This document shows, piece after piece, positions 9,381 through 18,485 of a DNA stretch of 64,000 bases. The translations under genes and the position numbers were made by a program. The notes under the pieces are model-generated. The model saw nothing but the letters and a program-made list of their open reading frames with translations. It had not been told where the DNA came from and made no database searches. Origin of the DNA: JANSWY01 sp965228955 (GTDB taxonomy: Bacteria; Bacteroidota; Bacteroidia; Cytophagales; Cyclobacteriaceae); assembly GCA_965228955.1 (NCBI GenBank), contig OZ245848.1, positions 5,766,001 to 5,830,000 on the forward strand, in the 5' to 3' direction. The stretch's first letter is position 1, and every line of letters begins with the position of its first letter.

Positions 9381-10223
9381 ATGAACACATGGCAGGCCTT
9401 TGAAGCCATTGATTATGAGAAACTTGCTGAAACAAGAATGCAAGCTCATCAGGCCATACAAAATGTTGCAGCCGTTGGTAGATGTTTATCTGACTCATCT
9501 GATGGTGATGATTTTGCGACTCTTGAATGGATACCTGAGCTTCAACGTCTTGCCGGTCAATGGATTCAGGGAAATGTAATTTTTAGATCGTCTTTAGATT
9601 TTTCTGACTTTTCCGTCCATCTCGTGAATAGAGCATTGAAATCAATTGCATCGACAGGATTAAATGATCAAAAGCAGGGTAAGGTCATGGTTTGGTTGGA
9701 AGACCAGCTAAGTGCTCTTGGGTTTAAGTCTCCAGATATTAACCTAAACCTTCCTTACGAAATACCTGATTATCCCCAGGCTAAAAAAAAGGCTTTCAAT
9801 ATTGATCTGAAATACCTCAGCGAATTGGGTAAATATTACCATAATACCTCCTTAGTATTGAATCAGCTTAGAAGTGAAATTTCACAATTATCGGCTATAA
9901 AGACATGGCCGCATCACTTTGATATTGCCAGTTTGGCTGTGATTAAAGATACTGGTACACCAGAAACATCCGCGAGCATTAATGTAGGCATGTCACCTGG
10001 AGATGACGAATTTGGAGAACCATATTTTTATCTAAACCCCTGGCCATATCCCGACGAGGAGGAATTATTAGATCTGGAGGTGGGTGTTTGGCACGTGGAA
10101 AATTGGATAGGCGCGGTATTGAAATCTTCAGATTTAGTAGATAAAACCCCTGAAGAGCAACATGCTACACTTTTGAAGTTTTATAAAGATGCTTGGCCAA
10201 TTGCATTATCTACGATTAAATAA
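9381..10223 (+). CDS. Uncharacterised 280-residue protein
   Basis: I do not recognise this gene with certainty. The protein is soluble, with no signal peptide. A helical N-terminal half is followed by a segment with WPHHFDIASLAV and, about 50 residues later, a Pro/aromatic stretch PYFYLNPWPYP. This HFD plus aromatic-proline arrangement weakly recalls the DUF5996 family, which is only a memory-based comparison. It follows the two TerB-like genes by 27 bases and probably shares their transcript. It is convergent with the N-acetyltransferase gene, with 2 bases between the stops. Confidence 0.6.
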   Translation: MNTWQAFEAIDYEKLAETRMQAHQAIQNVAAVGRCLSDSSDGDDFATLEWIPELQRLAGQWIQGNVIFRSSLDFSDFSVHLVNRALKSIASTGLNDQKQGKVMVWLEDQLSALGFKSPDINLNLPYEIPDYPQAKKKAFNIDLKYLSELGKYYHNTSLVLNQLRSEISQLSAIKTWPHHFDIASLAVIKDTGTPETSASINVGMSPGDDEFGEPYFYLNPWPYPDEEELLDLEVGVWHVENWIGAVLKSSDLVDKTPEEQHATLLKFYKDAWPIALSTIK

Positions 10224-10225
10224 TA

Positions 10226-10981
10226 TTACCCACTAAAATCGTAACCAAAATGCTCCTTTAAAAGGATATCAAATTCGTGATTGCTGTGAATAGTTTGAAC
10301 GTTTTTTTGGTTTAGCTCAGTAATAGTAAGCTTGTCATCATTCAAAGTTATCCTTCCTGTTTTCGTAAGTTTCGAAATAACCTTTTTCTGAGTAAAGTGG
10401 GAAGTAGGGTCATTTTGTTGATAATCACACATACCAATAAACTCAATATACTGACGCGGCTGTAATCTAAAGCGATATTGCGCTTCACTACTTTGCATAT
10501 CGGGGCTTTTTTCAAGAAATAATACATCTTCCTCAGATCTAATTCTGAAAAACGAATTGCCATCAATTTGCCACTCGTTAAACTTTATTTCCTTGGGATA
10601 AGTAAAGCTATCACCAAATCCCACATCACACAGATAACTCTTATCTTCCAATTTCACTACAATGGCCATATGATCGTAAGGGGGACCCCATTTTCCATTA
10701 AACCAAACTTCAGCAGAAACTATAAAGCAATCGAAGTGTAGTGACTTCAGTAGCTCAAAAAACAGCCCATTTAATTCATAACAAAATCCACCTCTTTCCT
10801 GGTCCAGGATCTTAGATGCTATTTTTTCAACATCTAGAATTATTGGTCTTTTGAGATGTATATCCAGATTTTCGAACGGAAACTTATATAGATGTTGAAG
10901 GTGTAGCTTTTTCAGGAATTTTAGTGAAGCCTCTTCTGCATCCAGTCCCAAATGATTGAGATATTTTTCTTGATTAAACAT
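10226..10981 (-). CDS. Arylamine N-acetyltransferase family protein
   Basis: The protein has the full Cys-His-Asp triad of the family: Cys67 in RGGFCYELN, His104 in PPYDHMAIVV and Asp119 in CDVGFGDS. The length of 251 residues is close to the usual 260-280. These cytosolic enzymes move an acetyl group from acetyl-CoA to arylamines or hydrazines by a Cys-acetyl intermediate; in some bacteria the physiological substrate is unknown. The start codon overlaps the stop codon of the upstream exported-protein gene by one base (TAATG), which suggests coupled translation. Confidence 0.88.
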   Translation of the reverse strand: MFNQEKYLNHLGLDAEEASLKFLKKLHLQHLYKFPFENLDIHLKRPIILDVEKIASKILDQERGGFCYELNGLFFELLKSLHFDCFIVSAEVWFNGKWGPPYDHMAIVVKLEDKSYLCDVGFGDSFTYPKEIKFNEWQIDGNSFFRIRSEEDVLFLEKSPDMQSSEAQYRFRLQPRQYIEFIGMCDYQQNDPTSHFTQKKVISKLTKTGRITLNDDKLTITELNQKNVQTIHSNHEFDILLKEHFGYDFSG

Positions 10982-12057
10982 TATTTGGCAGTAAATAATG
11001 CTAGGTTATTTAAATAATTTTCAAGCGCCTTTTCCCAAGTTTCTCCGCTATCCCATTTGTCACCCACATAGATATCTCCAGTCAGTAGATGCTTTACATA
11101 GTACTTGTAAACCATCTTGTCAAAAGGGATTCTTTCGAGACTTACATCTTCTTTGGTTTTGGCACTGATGCTTACGTATTCTGTTTCCCCTGGATTGATT
11201 TGAATGTTAAGCATTCTCTTAATATTTAGACCTGAAGTATGGATGTTCAATAAAACATATTGATAACCCTCTTTATAAAGATCTTTTTCATCTAACGAAT
11301 TTACATATCCAAATTCGTAGGGATAATTTGACATTAGCTCCTCAAGCTTCTGATTTTTTGAATTTACAGTCTTGTTAAATGCTATAGCCAGAGGTGTTTG
11401 TGAATCAAGGTTTTTAAATTTTGGTATTCCAATTTTTACAGCTCTTAGATCACGGCTATGCACATCATACTTTGTTCCCTTAATAATTGGGGCATCCTCA
11501 AAAAACATTGGTTTATCTGGAATTAGGAAATTCGCTAAGTCCATTTCTGCATTAATAACATCATTTCCCAACAAACGGAATACATCATCAAATTTCAACC
11601 CAACAGATCCCCAGGCTGCTCGGGATTTCTCAGAAGAAGCATCAAAATTTCCCTCGAAAGGAGTAATTATAATTTCGGCCTGACCATTATTAGTCTCTGG
11701 GGAAATCACAAAGATCACATTTTTAACAACTCGATTTGATAGTTGTTTGATAAACCCCTGAGTCGGATCTATTCCGGAAAATATATCTTGAACATTAAAA
11801 TAACCAATCACATCTATTGACATCTTCTTGAAGTTGCCATGTAATTCTTCGGAAATCTTTTTCCAGTCGGCTTGATTGCTGGCAATAACTATTACTGCAC
11901 TCCTGGTTGATTGTAGGTTTTTAGGAATCTCTCTTGAGATGTTATGATCTCTAATATAGAGTTCCGCATGTATGTTCTGGCCTAATATTGTCTGAAGGCC
12001 CAAACATTGAAAGAATAGTAGTAGGCCAACAATTTTCAATACCTTTTTGGGTACCAT
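10981..12057 (-). CDS. Uncharacterised exported protein
   Basis: The product is about 358 residues from the ATG at 12057, which is followed by a basic start, a hydrophobic run and a GQN cleavage-like site, so it is probably exported to the periplasm. A TTG at 12105 would add 16 residues ahead of the signal and is less likely. The rest shows an alternating beta/alpha pattern with hydrophobic strands such as SAVIVIAS and NVIFVISPE, but I do not recognise a family. It is the first gene of a two-gene unit with the arylamine N-acetyltransferase, joined by TAATG. Confidence 0.6.
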   Translation of the reverse strand: MVPKKVLKIVGLLLFFQCLGLQTILGQNIHAELYIRDHNISREIPKNLQSTRSAVIVIASNQADWKKISEELHGNFKKMSIDVIGYFNVQDIFSGIDPTQGFIKQLSNRVVKNVIFVISPETNNGQAEIIITPFEGNFDASSEKSRAAWGSVGLKFDDVFRLLGNDVINAEMDLANFLIPDKPMFFEDAPIIKGTKYDVHSRDLRAVKIGIPKFKNLDSQTPLAIAFNKTVNSKNQKLEELMSNYPYEFGYVNSLDEKDLYKEGYQYVLLNIHTSGLNIKRMLNIQINPGETEYVSISAKTKEDVSLERIPFDKMVYKYYVKHLLTGDIYVGDKWDSGETWEKALENYLNNLALFTAK

Positions 12058-12128
12058 AGAATTTTGAAAAATTAAACGTGAGGTGAATCTAACGATTTTT
12101 ATCAATTAAAAGTATCTTTCACTTTCTG

Positions 12129-12719
12129 ATGGACAAACTCTCAAAGAATATGAAACGATGCGGATGGGTTGAAAATACCTTCGATGAATATATACATTAC
12201 CATGATACAGAATGGGGAGTTCCTGTCCATGATGATCAGACTCATTTTGAGTTTTTAACGCTGGAAAGTGCCCAGGCAGGTTTAAGTTGGGCTACTATCT
12301 TGAGAAAACGAGAAGGATACCGAAAAGCTTTTGAGAACTTTGATATTCAGAAAGTTGCTTCCTATGATGAAAAGAAAGTGGAACTTTTAATGAATGATGC
12401 CTCCATAATCAGGAATAAACTGAAAATAGTAGCTGCTGTAAACAATGCTCAGCGTTTCATGGAGATCCAGGCGCAGTTTGGTAGTTTCGATAAGTACATA
12501 TGGGATTTTGTGAATGGTGAGACTATTGTTGGACATTGGAAAGTACATACAGATTGTCCTGCCACCACAAAAGAATCTGATGCACTAAGTAAAGATCTAA
12601 AGAAGAGAGGTTTTAAGTTTCTTGGGAGTACGACTGTTTATGCTCACATGCAAGCGGCAGGCTTAGTTAATGATCACACGGTAGATTGTTTTAGGTATCA
12701 GGGATTGCTTAATCAATAG
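12129..12719 (+). CDS. tag: DNA-3-methyladenine glycosylase I
   Basis: The enzyme removes 3-methyladenine from alkylated DNA in base excision repair. The family's zinc ligands are all present: Cys in RCGW near the N-terminus, His in YHDTEWG, and the His and Cys of NDHTVDCF near the C-terminus. ESAQAGLSW and ALSKDLKKRGFKFLG are conserved Tag blocks. The length of 196 residues is slightly above E. coli Tag because of a short N-terminal extension; the ATG at 12150 (giving MKRCGWVEN) may be the true start. The 3' end overlaps the convergent lipoprotein gene by 11 bases. Confidence 0.93.
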   Translation: MDKLSKNMKRCGWVENTFDEYIHYHDTEWGVPVHDDQTHFEFLTLESAQAGLSWATILRKREGYRKAFENFDIQKVASYDEKKVELLMNDASIIRNKLKIVAAVNNAQRFMEIQAQFGSFDKYIWDFVNGETIVGHWKVHTDCPATTKESDALSKDLKKRGFKFLGSTTVYAHMQAAGLVNDHTVDCFRYQGLLNQ

Positions 12720-13161
12720 ATAGCACGATATCCTTTTTGAGAAGTTTTATAGTAATCACTCCTTTCACTTCTTCATTTTCTATGTATGGTGCATAGAAAT
12801 AATAAATCTTGCCATCGGAACCATTAATTCCAGGTTCAATTGGCAATTTATTTTCAATGGCATATTGATAGGCTTCAAGGATGTCCTTATCCTGATCAGT
12901 GAATGGATTATCTCCCCATTTCATAGTATCTACATCAATATCAAATTTACTTACGAATTCCATTAGAGTAGAATCACCGAGTTGAACTGCCTTCCAGGCC
13001 ATGTCACCAACAATTGTAGCTTTTTCCATTATTTCAGCTTCAGTCAGTCTTTTAACCTCTCGGGTTTTCATCTCCTTTTTGACAGCTTCCCTATCGATTT
13101 GCTTGTTGTTATCGCAACTAAAGGAAACTATAAAGAGCAAAATCAGAATTCTGTAGATCAT
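12709..13161 (-). CDS. Putative lipoprotein
   Basis: The 150-residue product begins with a short signal peptide ending in VSFSC, a lipobox-like site with Cys16, so it is probably lipid-anchored. The mature part is mostly helical and acidic (KRLTEAEIMEKATIVGDMAWKAVQ), followed by a beta segment IYYFYAPYI and VKGVITIKLLKKD. The layout is reminiscent of small sensor-like or DUF3365-type proteins, but without the haem-binding CxxCH, so no function is assigned. It is convergent with tag and lies opposite prfA. Confidence 0.65.
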   Translation of the reverse strand: MIYRILILLFIVSFSCDNNKQIDREAVKKEMKTREVKRLTEAEIMEKATIVGDMAWKAVQLGDSTLMEFVSKFDIDVDTMKWGDNPFTDQDKDILEAYQYAIENKLPIEPGINGSDGKIYYFYAPYIENEEVKGVITIKLLKKDIVLSID

Positions 13162-13224
13162 AAGGCCAAATTTAGCTCAAAACGGGCGATAATTGATACT
13201 CTTTAGTCATATTGGGCAATACGC

Positions 13225-13254
13225 TTTAAAATGATCAACCATTTATTAATTTTG
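13225..13254 (+). promoter_or_regulatory. Bacteroidota-type promoter of prfA
   Basis: The -7 element TAATTTTG (13247-13254) fits the Bacteroidota consensus TAnnTTTG exactly. A TTTA (13225-13228) stands 18 bases upstream where the -33 TTTG is expected. The start codon of prfA is 20 bases after the -7 box. Sequence match only. Confidence 0.6.
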
Positions 13255-13274
13255 CATACTTAAATTACAGCTGT

Positions 13275-14348
13275 ATGATAGATAAACTGGAAGCCATAAA
13301 GCATCGGTTTGAAGAGGTAGGCCAATTGATTGTTCAGCCAGACGCTATGTCTGATATGAAACAATACTCAAAGCTGAACAAGGAATACAAAGATTTAGAG
13401 AAGATCGTAACCAAATACGACGAGTATTCTAAGGTTTTGGAGAATATCAAAGGCTCTAAAGAAATCCTGGAGACTGAGAAAGATCCTGAATTCAGGGATA
13501 TGGCCAAAATGGAGCTTGAGGAAATGGAACCGCGATCAGTTGAACTGGAGGAGGAACTTAAGATTATGTTGATTCCTAAGGATCCTAATGATGGTAAAGA
13601 TGTGATTCTGGAAGTAAGAGCCGGTACTGGAGGAGACGAGGCAGGTATTTTTGCTGGAGACCTTTTTAGAATGTACAAGCTGTTTTCTGAAAAGCAAGGC
13701 TGGACTCTATCGATTGTAAATGCTACGGATGCTTCTTCCGGAGGATATAAAGAGATTGTTGCTTCAATTTCCGGAGAGGACGTGTATGGTAAGCTAAAAT
13801 TTGAATCTGGTGTTCACAGGGTTCAGAGAGTACCAGCTACAGAATCTCAAGGAAGAGTTCATACATCTGCCGCAACTGTTGCTGTACTACCAGAAGCAGA
13901 AGAAGTTGATGTGGAATTGAATATGGGAGATATCAGAAAAGACACATTCCGTGCATCTGGAGCTGGTGGTCAGCACATTAACAAAACAGAATCTGCAGTA
14001 AGGTTAACTCACGCTCCTTCGGGGTTGGTAGTTGAGTGCCAGGATGGAAGATCACAGCATGCCAACTATGACAAGGCTTTGACTGTTCTTAGATCCAGGT
14101 TATATGAAATGGAGCTGAAGAAACACAATGAGGAGATATCTTCTCAAAGAAAGTCGATGGTTGGAAGTGGTGATAGATCTGATAAAATAAGAACATATAA
14201 TTACCCGCAAGGAAGAGTAACTGATCATAGAATTGGTTATTCTGTTCATAATTTACCAACAGTAATGGACGGTGAAATAGCTGATTTTGTGGAGCAGCTG
14301 AGAATAGCAGAAAATGCAGAGCGATTGAAAGACGGTGGAGAGGAATAA
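13275..14348 (+). CDS. prfA: Peptide chain release factor 1
   Basis: Release factor 1 reads UAA and UAG stop codons and triggers peptide release on the ribosome. The 357-residue protein has the codon-recognition motif PAT (187-189, in RVPATESQGR) that separates RF1 from RF2, and the catalytic GGQ (231-233, in SGAGGQHIN), whose Gln is normally methylated by PrmC. The length matches the family. No prmC is adjacent. A consensus-like promoter lies directly upstream, and a beta-helix lipoprotein gene follows 38 bases downstream. Confidence 0.97.
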   Translation: MIDKLEAIKHRFEEVGQLIVQPDAMSDMKQYSKLNKEYKDLEKIVTKYDEYSKVLENIKGSKEILETEKDPEFRDMAKMELEEMEPRSVELEEELKIMLIPKDPNDGKDVILEVRAGTGGDEAGIFAGDLFRMYKLFSEKQGWTLSIVNATDASSGGYKEIVASISGEDVYGKLKFESGVHRVQRVPATESQGRVHTSAATVAVLPEAEEVDVELNMGDIRKDTFRASGAGGQHINKTESAVRLTHAPSGLVVECQDGRSQHANYDKALTVLRSRLYEMELKKHNEEISSQRKSMVGSGDRSDKIRTYNYPQGRVTDHRIGYSVHNLPTVMDGEIADFVEQLRIAENAERLKDGGEE

Positions 14349-14386
14349 ATCTCGCCTGCTCGCGTTTCTATTATTAATTTAGTAAA

Positions 14387-15772
14387 TTGAAAAACACGAT
14401 ATTCATAATGTTCTTCGTAGGGTTCGGGCTAATGTTGGCTTGTGATCCTGTTGAAGAAAAGATCTCCCGGGACAGGAACGCAACCTTGCTGTTTTCATCC
14501 GATACGGTCATATTTGACACATTGCTGTCGACTGTAGGAAGTATAACAAAGAGGTTGCGTATTTACAACCCCAACGAAAATGCCCTTGAGTTGGATTTGA
14601 ATGTCGGACAATTAGAAAATTCTCCTTACACAATTACGGTAAATGGACTTGAAGGTAAATCCTTTGATAATGAAGTCATTTTTGGAAATGACTCACTCAC
14701 CATTCTGGTTACAGTATTAATTGACCCTCAGGATCAGGATAATCCGTATTTAGTTAAAGATTCATTAGTTGTTCAGAGCAATCAAAACCAGTACGATGTG
14801 AAGTTGGTATCATACGGTCAGGATGCAATTTTCATCAGCCAGGCAGAGTTTGATTGTGATGTGACGCTAACAGCCGAAAGACCATATGTAGTTTATGGTT
14901 TTGCCGTTATTCCTGAGAATTGTACACTTACCATGGAGCCTGGTGCCAGAATGTTATTCGATAACGATGCGTTTCTAGCAGTATCCGGAACTTTATTGAT
15001 ACAGGGAGATACAGCAAATCCAGTGATTTTAAGAAATTCTCGCTTGGACAGCAAATTTGAAAATACTCCCGGACAATGGCTTGGTGTTTATTTTCAGGAT
15101 GGAAGTACTGGCAATCAGGTAAGTCATGCTGTGATAAGCAATTCAGTAATTGGATTGAGCGCTGGAAACCCAGATAATACAAGTGAGATAGATGTTTCGG
15201 TCACCAATTCAGTTATTGAAAACATGTCATTTGCTGGTATTTTCGGCACAGATGTGAATATGGAGGTAATAAATAACCTTATATATAATTGTGGCATCTA
15301 TATGGTTGCAAATTTTGGAGGAGGTGATTACACATATTATCACAACACATTTGTAAATACACCAAACAGCTTCATTCGTGACGCACCCTCAGTTCAATTA
15401 GCAAACTGGATTCCGGTTTCTGAAACTCAGGCAGTGGCCAATGATATAAATGTGGTTATGGTCAACAACATTATTTGGGGCGATCTTGAGGAGGAGTTGG
15501 TCATTTTGGAACCGTTAGGAAATTTTCAAAATGAATTTGATATCAGAAATAACATTATACGAAGTGAGGATACTTCCTGGGAGCCTGACAATTTTATAAG
15601 TGTCTCTCGCAACTTCCCTGGCTTTGTAAATTCCAATAATAGAAATTATCAATTGGACTCATTGGCTTTTGCCAGGGATATTGGATTAGATGTTGGAATA
15701 ATAAATGACCTGCTTGATGTCCAAAGAGATGAGACACCAGATATTGGTGCTTATGAAAGGGTAGACCAATGA
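14387..15772 (+). CDS. Right-handed beta-helix repeat lipoprotein
   Basis: The 461-residue product starts at a TTG and opens with a signal peptide ending in LMLAC, a good lipobox with Cys19. After an N-terminal beta domain (about 20-150), residues 150-420 carry repeated short strands such as NCTLTMEPGARMLF, VSHAVISNSVIGLS and NMEVINNLIYN, the pattern of a parallel beta-helix. A tail ends in DIGAYER, often seen at the end of such helices. Beta-helix lipoproteins of Bacteroidota tend to be surface or periplasmic, and some bind or cleave polysaccharides; no catalytic residues are evident. Its stop overlaps the next start (ATGA), giving an operon with the YjbQ gene. Confidence 0.8.
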   Translation: MKNTIFIMFFVGFGLMLACDPVEEKISRDRNATLLFSSDTVIFDTLLSTVGSITKRLRIYNPNENALELDLNVGQLENSPYTITVNGLEGKSFDNEVIFGNDSLTILVTVLIDPQDQDNPYLVKDSLVVQSNQNQYDVKLVSYGQDAIFISQAEFDCDVTLTAERPYVVYGFAVIPENCTLTMEPGARMLFDNDAFLAVSGTLLIQGDTANPVILRNSRLDSKFENTPGQWLGVYFQDGSTGNQVSHAVISNSVIGLSAGNPDNTSEIDVSVTNSVIENMSFAGIFGTDVNMEVINNLIYNCGIYMVANFGGGDYTYYHNTFVNTPNSFIRDAPSVQLANWIPVSETQAVANDINVVMVNNIIWGDLEEELVILEPLGNFQNEFDIRNNIIRSEDTSWEPDNFISVSRNFPGFVNSNNRNYQLDSLAFARDIGLDVGIINDLLDVQRDETPDIGAYERVDQ

Positions 15773-16191
15773 TTACCGCACAAAAAGAAATCACGTTAAC
15801 GGCTTACAGAAGAGGCTTTCATTTAATCACGGAGGAAGTAGAATCTCAAGTACCGGAAATCCGTGATGTAAAAACTGGCATTCTTCAGGTATTTATTAAA
15901 CACACATCTGCGTCACTGACAATAAATGAGAATGCAGACCCCACTGTACGACAGGATTTTGAATCTTATTTCAATGATGCTGTACCAGAGGATTTTCCAA
16001 AGTTTGTACATACTTACGAAGGACCAGATGACATGCCGGCTCACATTAAGGCTTCTATGTTAGGAAGTAGTGTTCAGATTCCGGTTACTAATGGAAGATT
16101 GAATCTGGGAACCTGGCAGGGAATATATTTATGCGAACATCGAAATTACGGAGGCAATAGAAAACTAGTGATCACGCTTTTGGGTCAATAA
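15769..16191 (+). CDS. YjbQ / UPF0047 family protein
   Basis: The protein of 140 residues matches the full length of the YjbQ family. Conserved blocks are GILQVFIKHTSASLTINENAD, HIKASMLGSSVQIPV and GTWQGIYLCEHRN with the conserved His. The family has been linked to thiamin-phosphate synthase side activity, but the real role is not settled. The start overlaps the stop of the beta-helix lipoprotein gene by four bases. Confidence 0.9.
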   Translation: MITAQKEITLTAYRRGFHLITEEVESQVPEIRDVKTGILQVFIKHTSASLTINENADPTVRQDFESYFNDAVPEDFPKFVHTYEGPDDMPAHIKASMLGSSVQIPVTNGRLNLGTWQGIYLCEHRNYGGNRKLVITLLGQ

Positions 16192-16238
16192 ACTATTATA
16201 TATTACCATCTTAATTAAATGTGTTTTATATTCAACCT

Positions 16239-16616
16239 ATGGATCAACACAAAAGACTGTCTTTACTCAACCGCCAACTTACAGATTTACAAGCCCAGGC
16301 CGAGCGTATAATTAAAGGCAATAATTCCTCCGAGGCGCTTGAAACATTCTCAAGATTTGCAGTAGAACTGAAGGAATTCGTCAAATTGAAAATGGATAGC
16401 CCAAAACTATCTCATGAAGCCGATTTGATTCCTGATATCGACTATGAAAAATCAGAGATCAGCTTATGGCAGTTTATACTAATGCCAAGCTGGTTTTATG
16501 CGATATACAAGGATCAACAAAAGAGAGAGGCACTGGTTGAAGAGGTTCGTGATGTAAGAAATGCGTTTGCGGAGTTTCAGTTATCGGTTCAGGAGATGTT
16601 GTATGAGGCGGAATAG
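16239..16616 (+). CDS. Small uncharacterised protein with coiled-coil tendency
   Basis: I do not recognise this protein. It is about 125 residues, charged and helical, with a heptad-like start RLSLLNRQLTDLQAQAERII and a central WQFILMPSWFYAIYKDQ stretch that could be amphipathic or membrane-proximal. No signal peptide is seen. The ATG at 16239 was preferred to a GTG at 16221. It lies 47 bases after the YjbQ gene and is convergent with the thioesterase gene. Confidence 0.6.
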   Translation: MDQHKRLSLLNRQLTDLQAQAERIIKGNNSSEALETFSRFAVELKEFVKLKMDSPKLSHEADLIPDIDYEKSEISLWQFILMPSWFYAIYKDQQKREALVEEVRDVRNAFAEFQLSVQEMLYEAE

Positions 16617-16621
16617 ATTGG

Positions 16622-17059
16622 TTACTTATACCCAATCTCTTCACTCAACTCCACTCTACTCCTCGCAAAATTCCCAGTACCAAAACCAATTTCCTTTCCA
16701 GCTTCATTCACAAGCTTTGATTCTGCAACCCAAAGTCCTTTTGATTGAAATTTCACAGAACCAGTCGCAGTAATCTTCCCGGAACTCACCGGACGAGTCA
16801 TATGGATATTGAAAGAGGTTGTCAACACAAAAACATCTGTCACAATGGAATTGACAGCAAAAAAGGCAGAGTCATCCAGCAACTTGAAATAAACCGAACC
16901 GTGAATCGCTCCCAAAGCATGGAAATACTTTTCTTCAACCTCAATACTAATCTCAGCTCCTTTATCCCAAATATTTACTGCTGTGGTATCGTAAAATTGA
17001 GTGTTGATGTTTGCCGATAGGTACATCCTTTCCAGCTTCCTGCAGTGATCTTCATTCAT
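16622..17059 (-). CDS. PaaI-like hotdog-fold thioesterase
   Basis: The 145-residue protein has the hotdog signature HALGAIHGSVYFKLLDDSAFFAVNS, with the conserved HG(x)VYF and acidic residue placed as in PaaI-type thioesterases, followed by the strand TTSFNIHMTRPV. Such enzymes hydrolyse acyl-CoA thioesters in the cytosol. The substrate is unknown. It follows the GATase gene with a gap of only three bases and is probably co-transcribed with it. Confidence 0.8.
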   Translation of the reverse strand: MNEDHCRKLERMYLSANINTQFYDTTAVNIWDKGAEISIEVEEKYFHALGAIHGSVYFKLLDDSAFFAVNSIVTDVFVLTTSFNIHMTRPVSSGKITATGSVKFQSKGLWVAESKLVNEAGKEIGFGTGNFARSRVELSEEIGYK

Positions 17060-17062
17060 ATT

Positions 17063-17800
17063 CTATGGCTGTTTATATTTTGAAACGAAGTTCTTAAGTA
17101 TCATTTGAGGGTGAATGATTTCCTCCCGACTTACTCTGTCAATTAGCTGTTCCATTTCATCAGGTTCGTAGTATCCATGATTATTGTACACATGAATCCT
17201 GAAAATCAATCCGTCCTGATCCATTTCAGGGTGGAACTGAGTAGCGTAAATATTCGATTTATATCGGATCATCTGAACCAAACAGTCCTCAGATTCCGCC
17301 AATAGAGTAGCTCCGGCCGGCACAAACTGGCAAGCTTCTTTATGCCCAACCAATGCACGAAACTCTGTAGGGAGACCTTCCATTAATTCATCTCTTTCAC
17401 CTTCTGGAGTTAATAGAATTGTTGAGCCACCAGCAGGCTCTGAATAGAAATCTTTACTGACTTGCCCTCCAAGATGTCTTCCTAAAATTCCAAGGCCGTA
17501 GCAACATCCCAGATAAGGGAAATCTTCCTCAACTATTTGTGTTAGCAGTCTATCCAGATCATTTTCAAACCGTAGTTGATAGGCTGTTTTCTTGTCTACA
17601 GGGTCGCTAACATTACTGGCTCCACCACCTACAATTACTCCGGAGTAATCTTCTAGATTGAGATTTGGAATTCCAGCTTCTTCCATTCTAATCCTCACAA
17701 TTTCGGATTCCTTAAGTTGGCCAAAACGCAGAATAGCCTCCAATTCATTTTGGCAGGCCGCATCTACTGGTCGTAATTGAAGAATTAAAAAAGGTTTCAT
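17063..17800 (-). CDS. Class I glutamine amidotransferase-like protein
   Basis: The 245-residue protein resembles stand-alone GMP-synthase-type GATase domains. The nucleophile elbow is GCCYG with Cys100, and the His190/Glu192 pair sits in ATQFHPEMD. Class I GATases release ammonia from glutamine, though many stand-alone members act as gamma-glutamyl hydrolases or have unknown substrates. No synthase domain is fused or adjacent. It is the first gene of a pair with the PaaI-like thioesterase. Confidence 0.87.
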   Translation of the reverse strand: MKPFLILQLRPVDAACQNELEAILRFGQLKESEIVRIRMEEAGIPNLNLEDYSGVIVGGGASNVSDPVDKKTAYQLRFENDLDRLLTQIVEEDFPYLGCCYGLGILGRHLGGQVSKDFYSEPAGGSTILLTPEGERDELMEGLPTEFRALVGHKEACQFVPAGATLLAESEDCLVQMIRYKSNIYATQFHPEMDQDGLIFRIHVYNNHGYYEPDEMEQLIDRVSREEIIHPQMILKNFVSKYKQP

Positions 17801-17854
17801 AATAGCTTCCTAAAGCTACCAAGAAACCTTGAATTCACCTTTCTCTGCATTGCT

Positions 17855-18370
17855 CTAGTTGTTAGCGATTGTCATTTTATTTTCAACATGGTGCTTAAGA
17901 GCATTATTCATATTCGTAAAATTTTGCAATGTCGATTCCTTGTGATTTTTCATAAACCAACCACTTAAGACCCCTGAGAACTTTTCGAATTGTACCAGTT
18001 TGGAAGTTTCTTCATTGATTTTAATCACTTCAAATCCGTGTGTTCCATCAAATATTCCCGGCATGATTAACCGTCCTCTCCATATAAATGATTTTCCTTC
18101 AGTGTATTCTATCACTTTTGGTTTGAAGGTGTATTCCTTGTCATCCATTACTAACGTATTGATCAATTTTCCATTTACTTCAAGTTTTCCAGAGCTTTTG
18201 ATAATAAATGGATTCCACTGTGACCACTCTTCATTTTTAGAAATTGCTTCCCAAACTTCAGAAGCGGGTGCATTGATTGCTGATTCCACTGATATTGTCT
18301 TTTTGTCTTGAGCCTCAACTGCTGTTGCTGAAATAATTGCTGCCATGATTGTGAGTTTTAAAGTTTTCAT
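17855..18370 (-). CDS. SRPBCC (START-like) domain exported protein
   Basis: The 171-residue product starts with a signal peptide ending in AVEAQ, then a polyketide cyclase / START-like fold: ISVESAINAPASEVWEAISKNEEWSQWNPF is the typical opening strand and helix, and WRGRLIMPGIFDGTHGFEV the middle strands. SRPBCC domains bind hydrophobic ligands in a deep cavity. An exported member is less usual than cytosolic ones. The gene is divergent from an AraC regulator (115 bases between their starts), which may control it. Confidence 0.8.
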   Translation of the reverse strand: MKTLKLTIMAAIISATAVEAQDKKTISVESAINAPASEVWEAISKNEEWSQWNPFIIKSSGKLEVNGKLINTLVMDDKEYTFKPKVIEYTEGKSFIWRGRLIMPGIFDGTHGFEVIKINEETSKLVQFEKFSGVLSGWFMKNHKESTLQNFTNMNNALKHHVENKMTIANN

Positions 18371-18485
18371 TGTGTTTTGTTTAAATCTTATATGACAAAA
18401 GACGACAAAATCGATCCCTGGGGATTTGCATAGGGCGACAACAAATAGGCATTTGACGTCAGGAGTAAATTTTTTAATTTGTGGT

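Noticed and set aside
18394..18443. GACAAAA direct repeats upstream of the first AraC gene
   Set aside because: Only two good copies at 10-base spacing and one poor third copy; too short to call an operator in AT-rich DNA.
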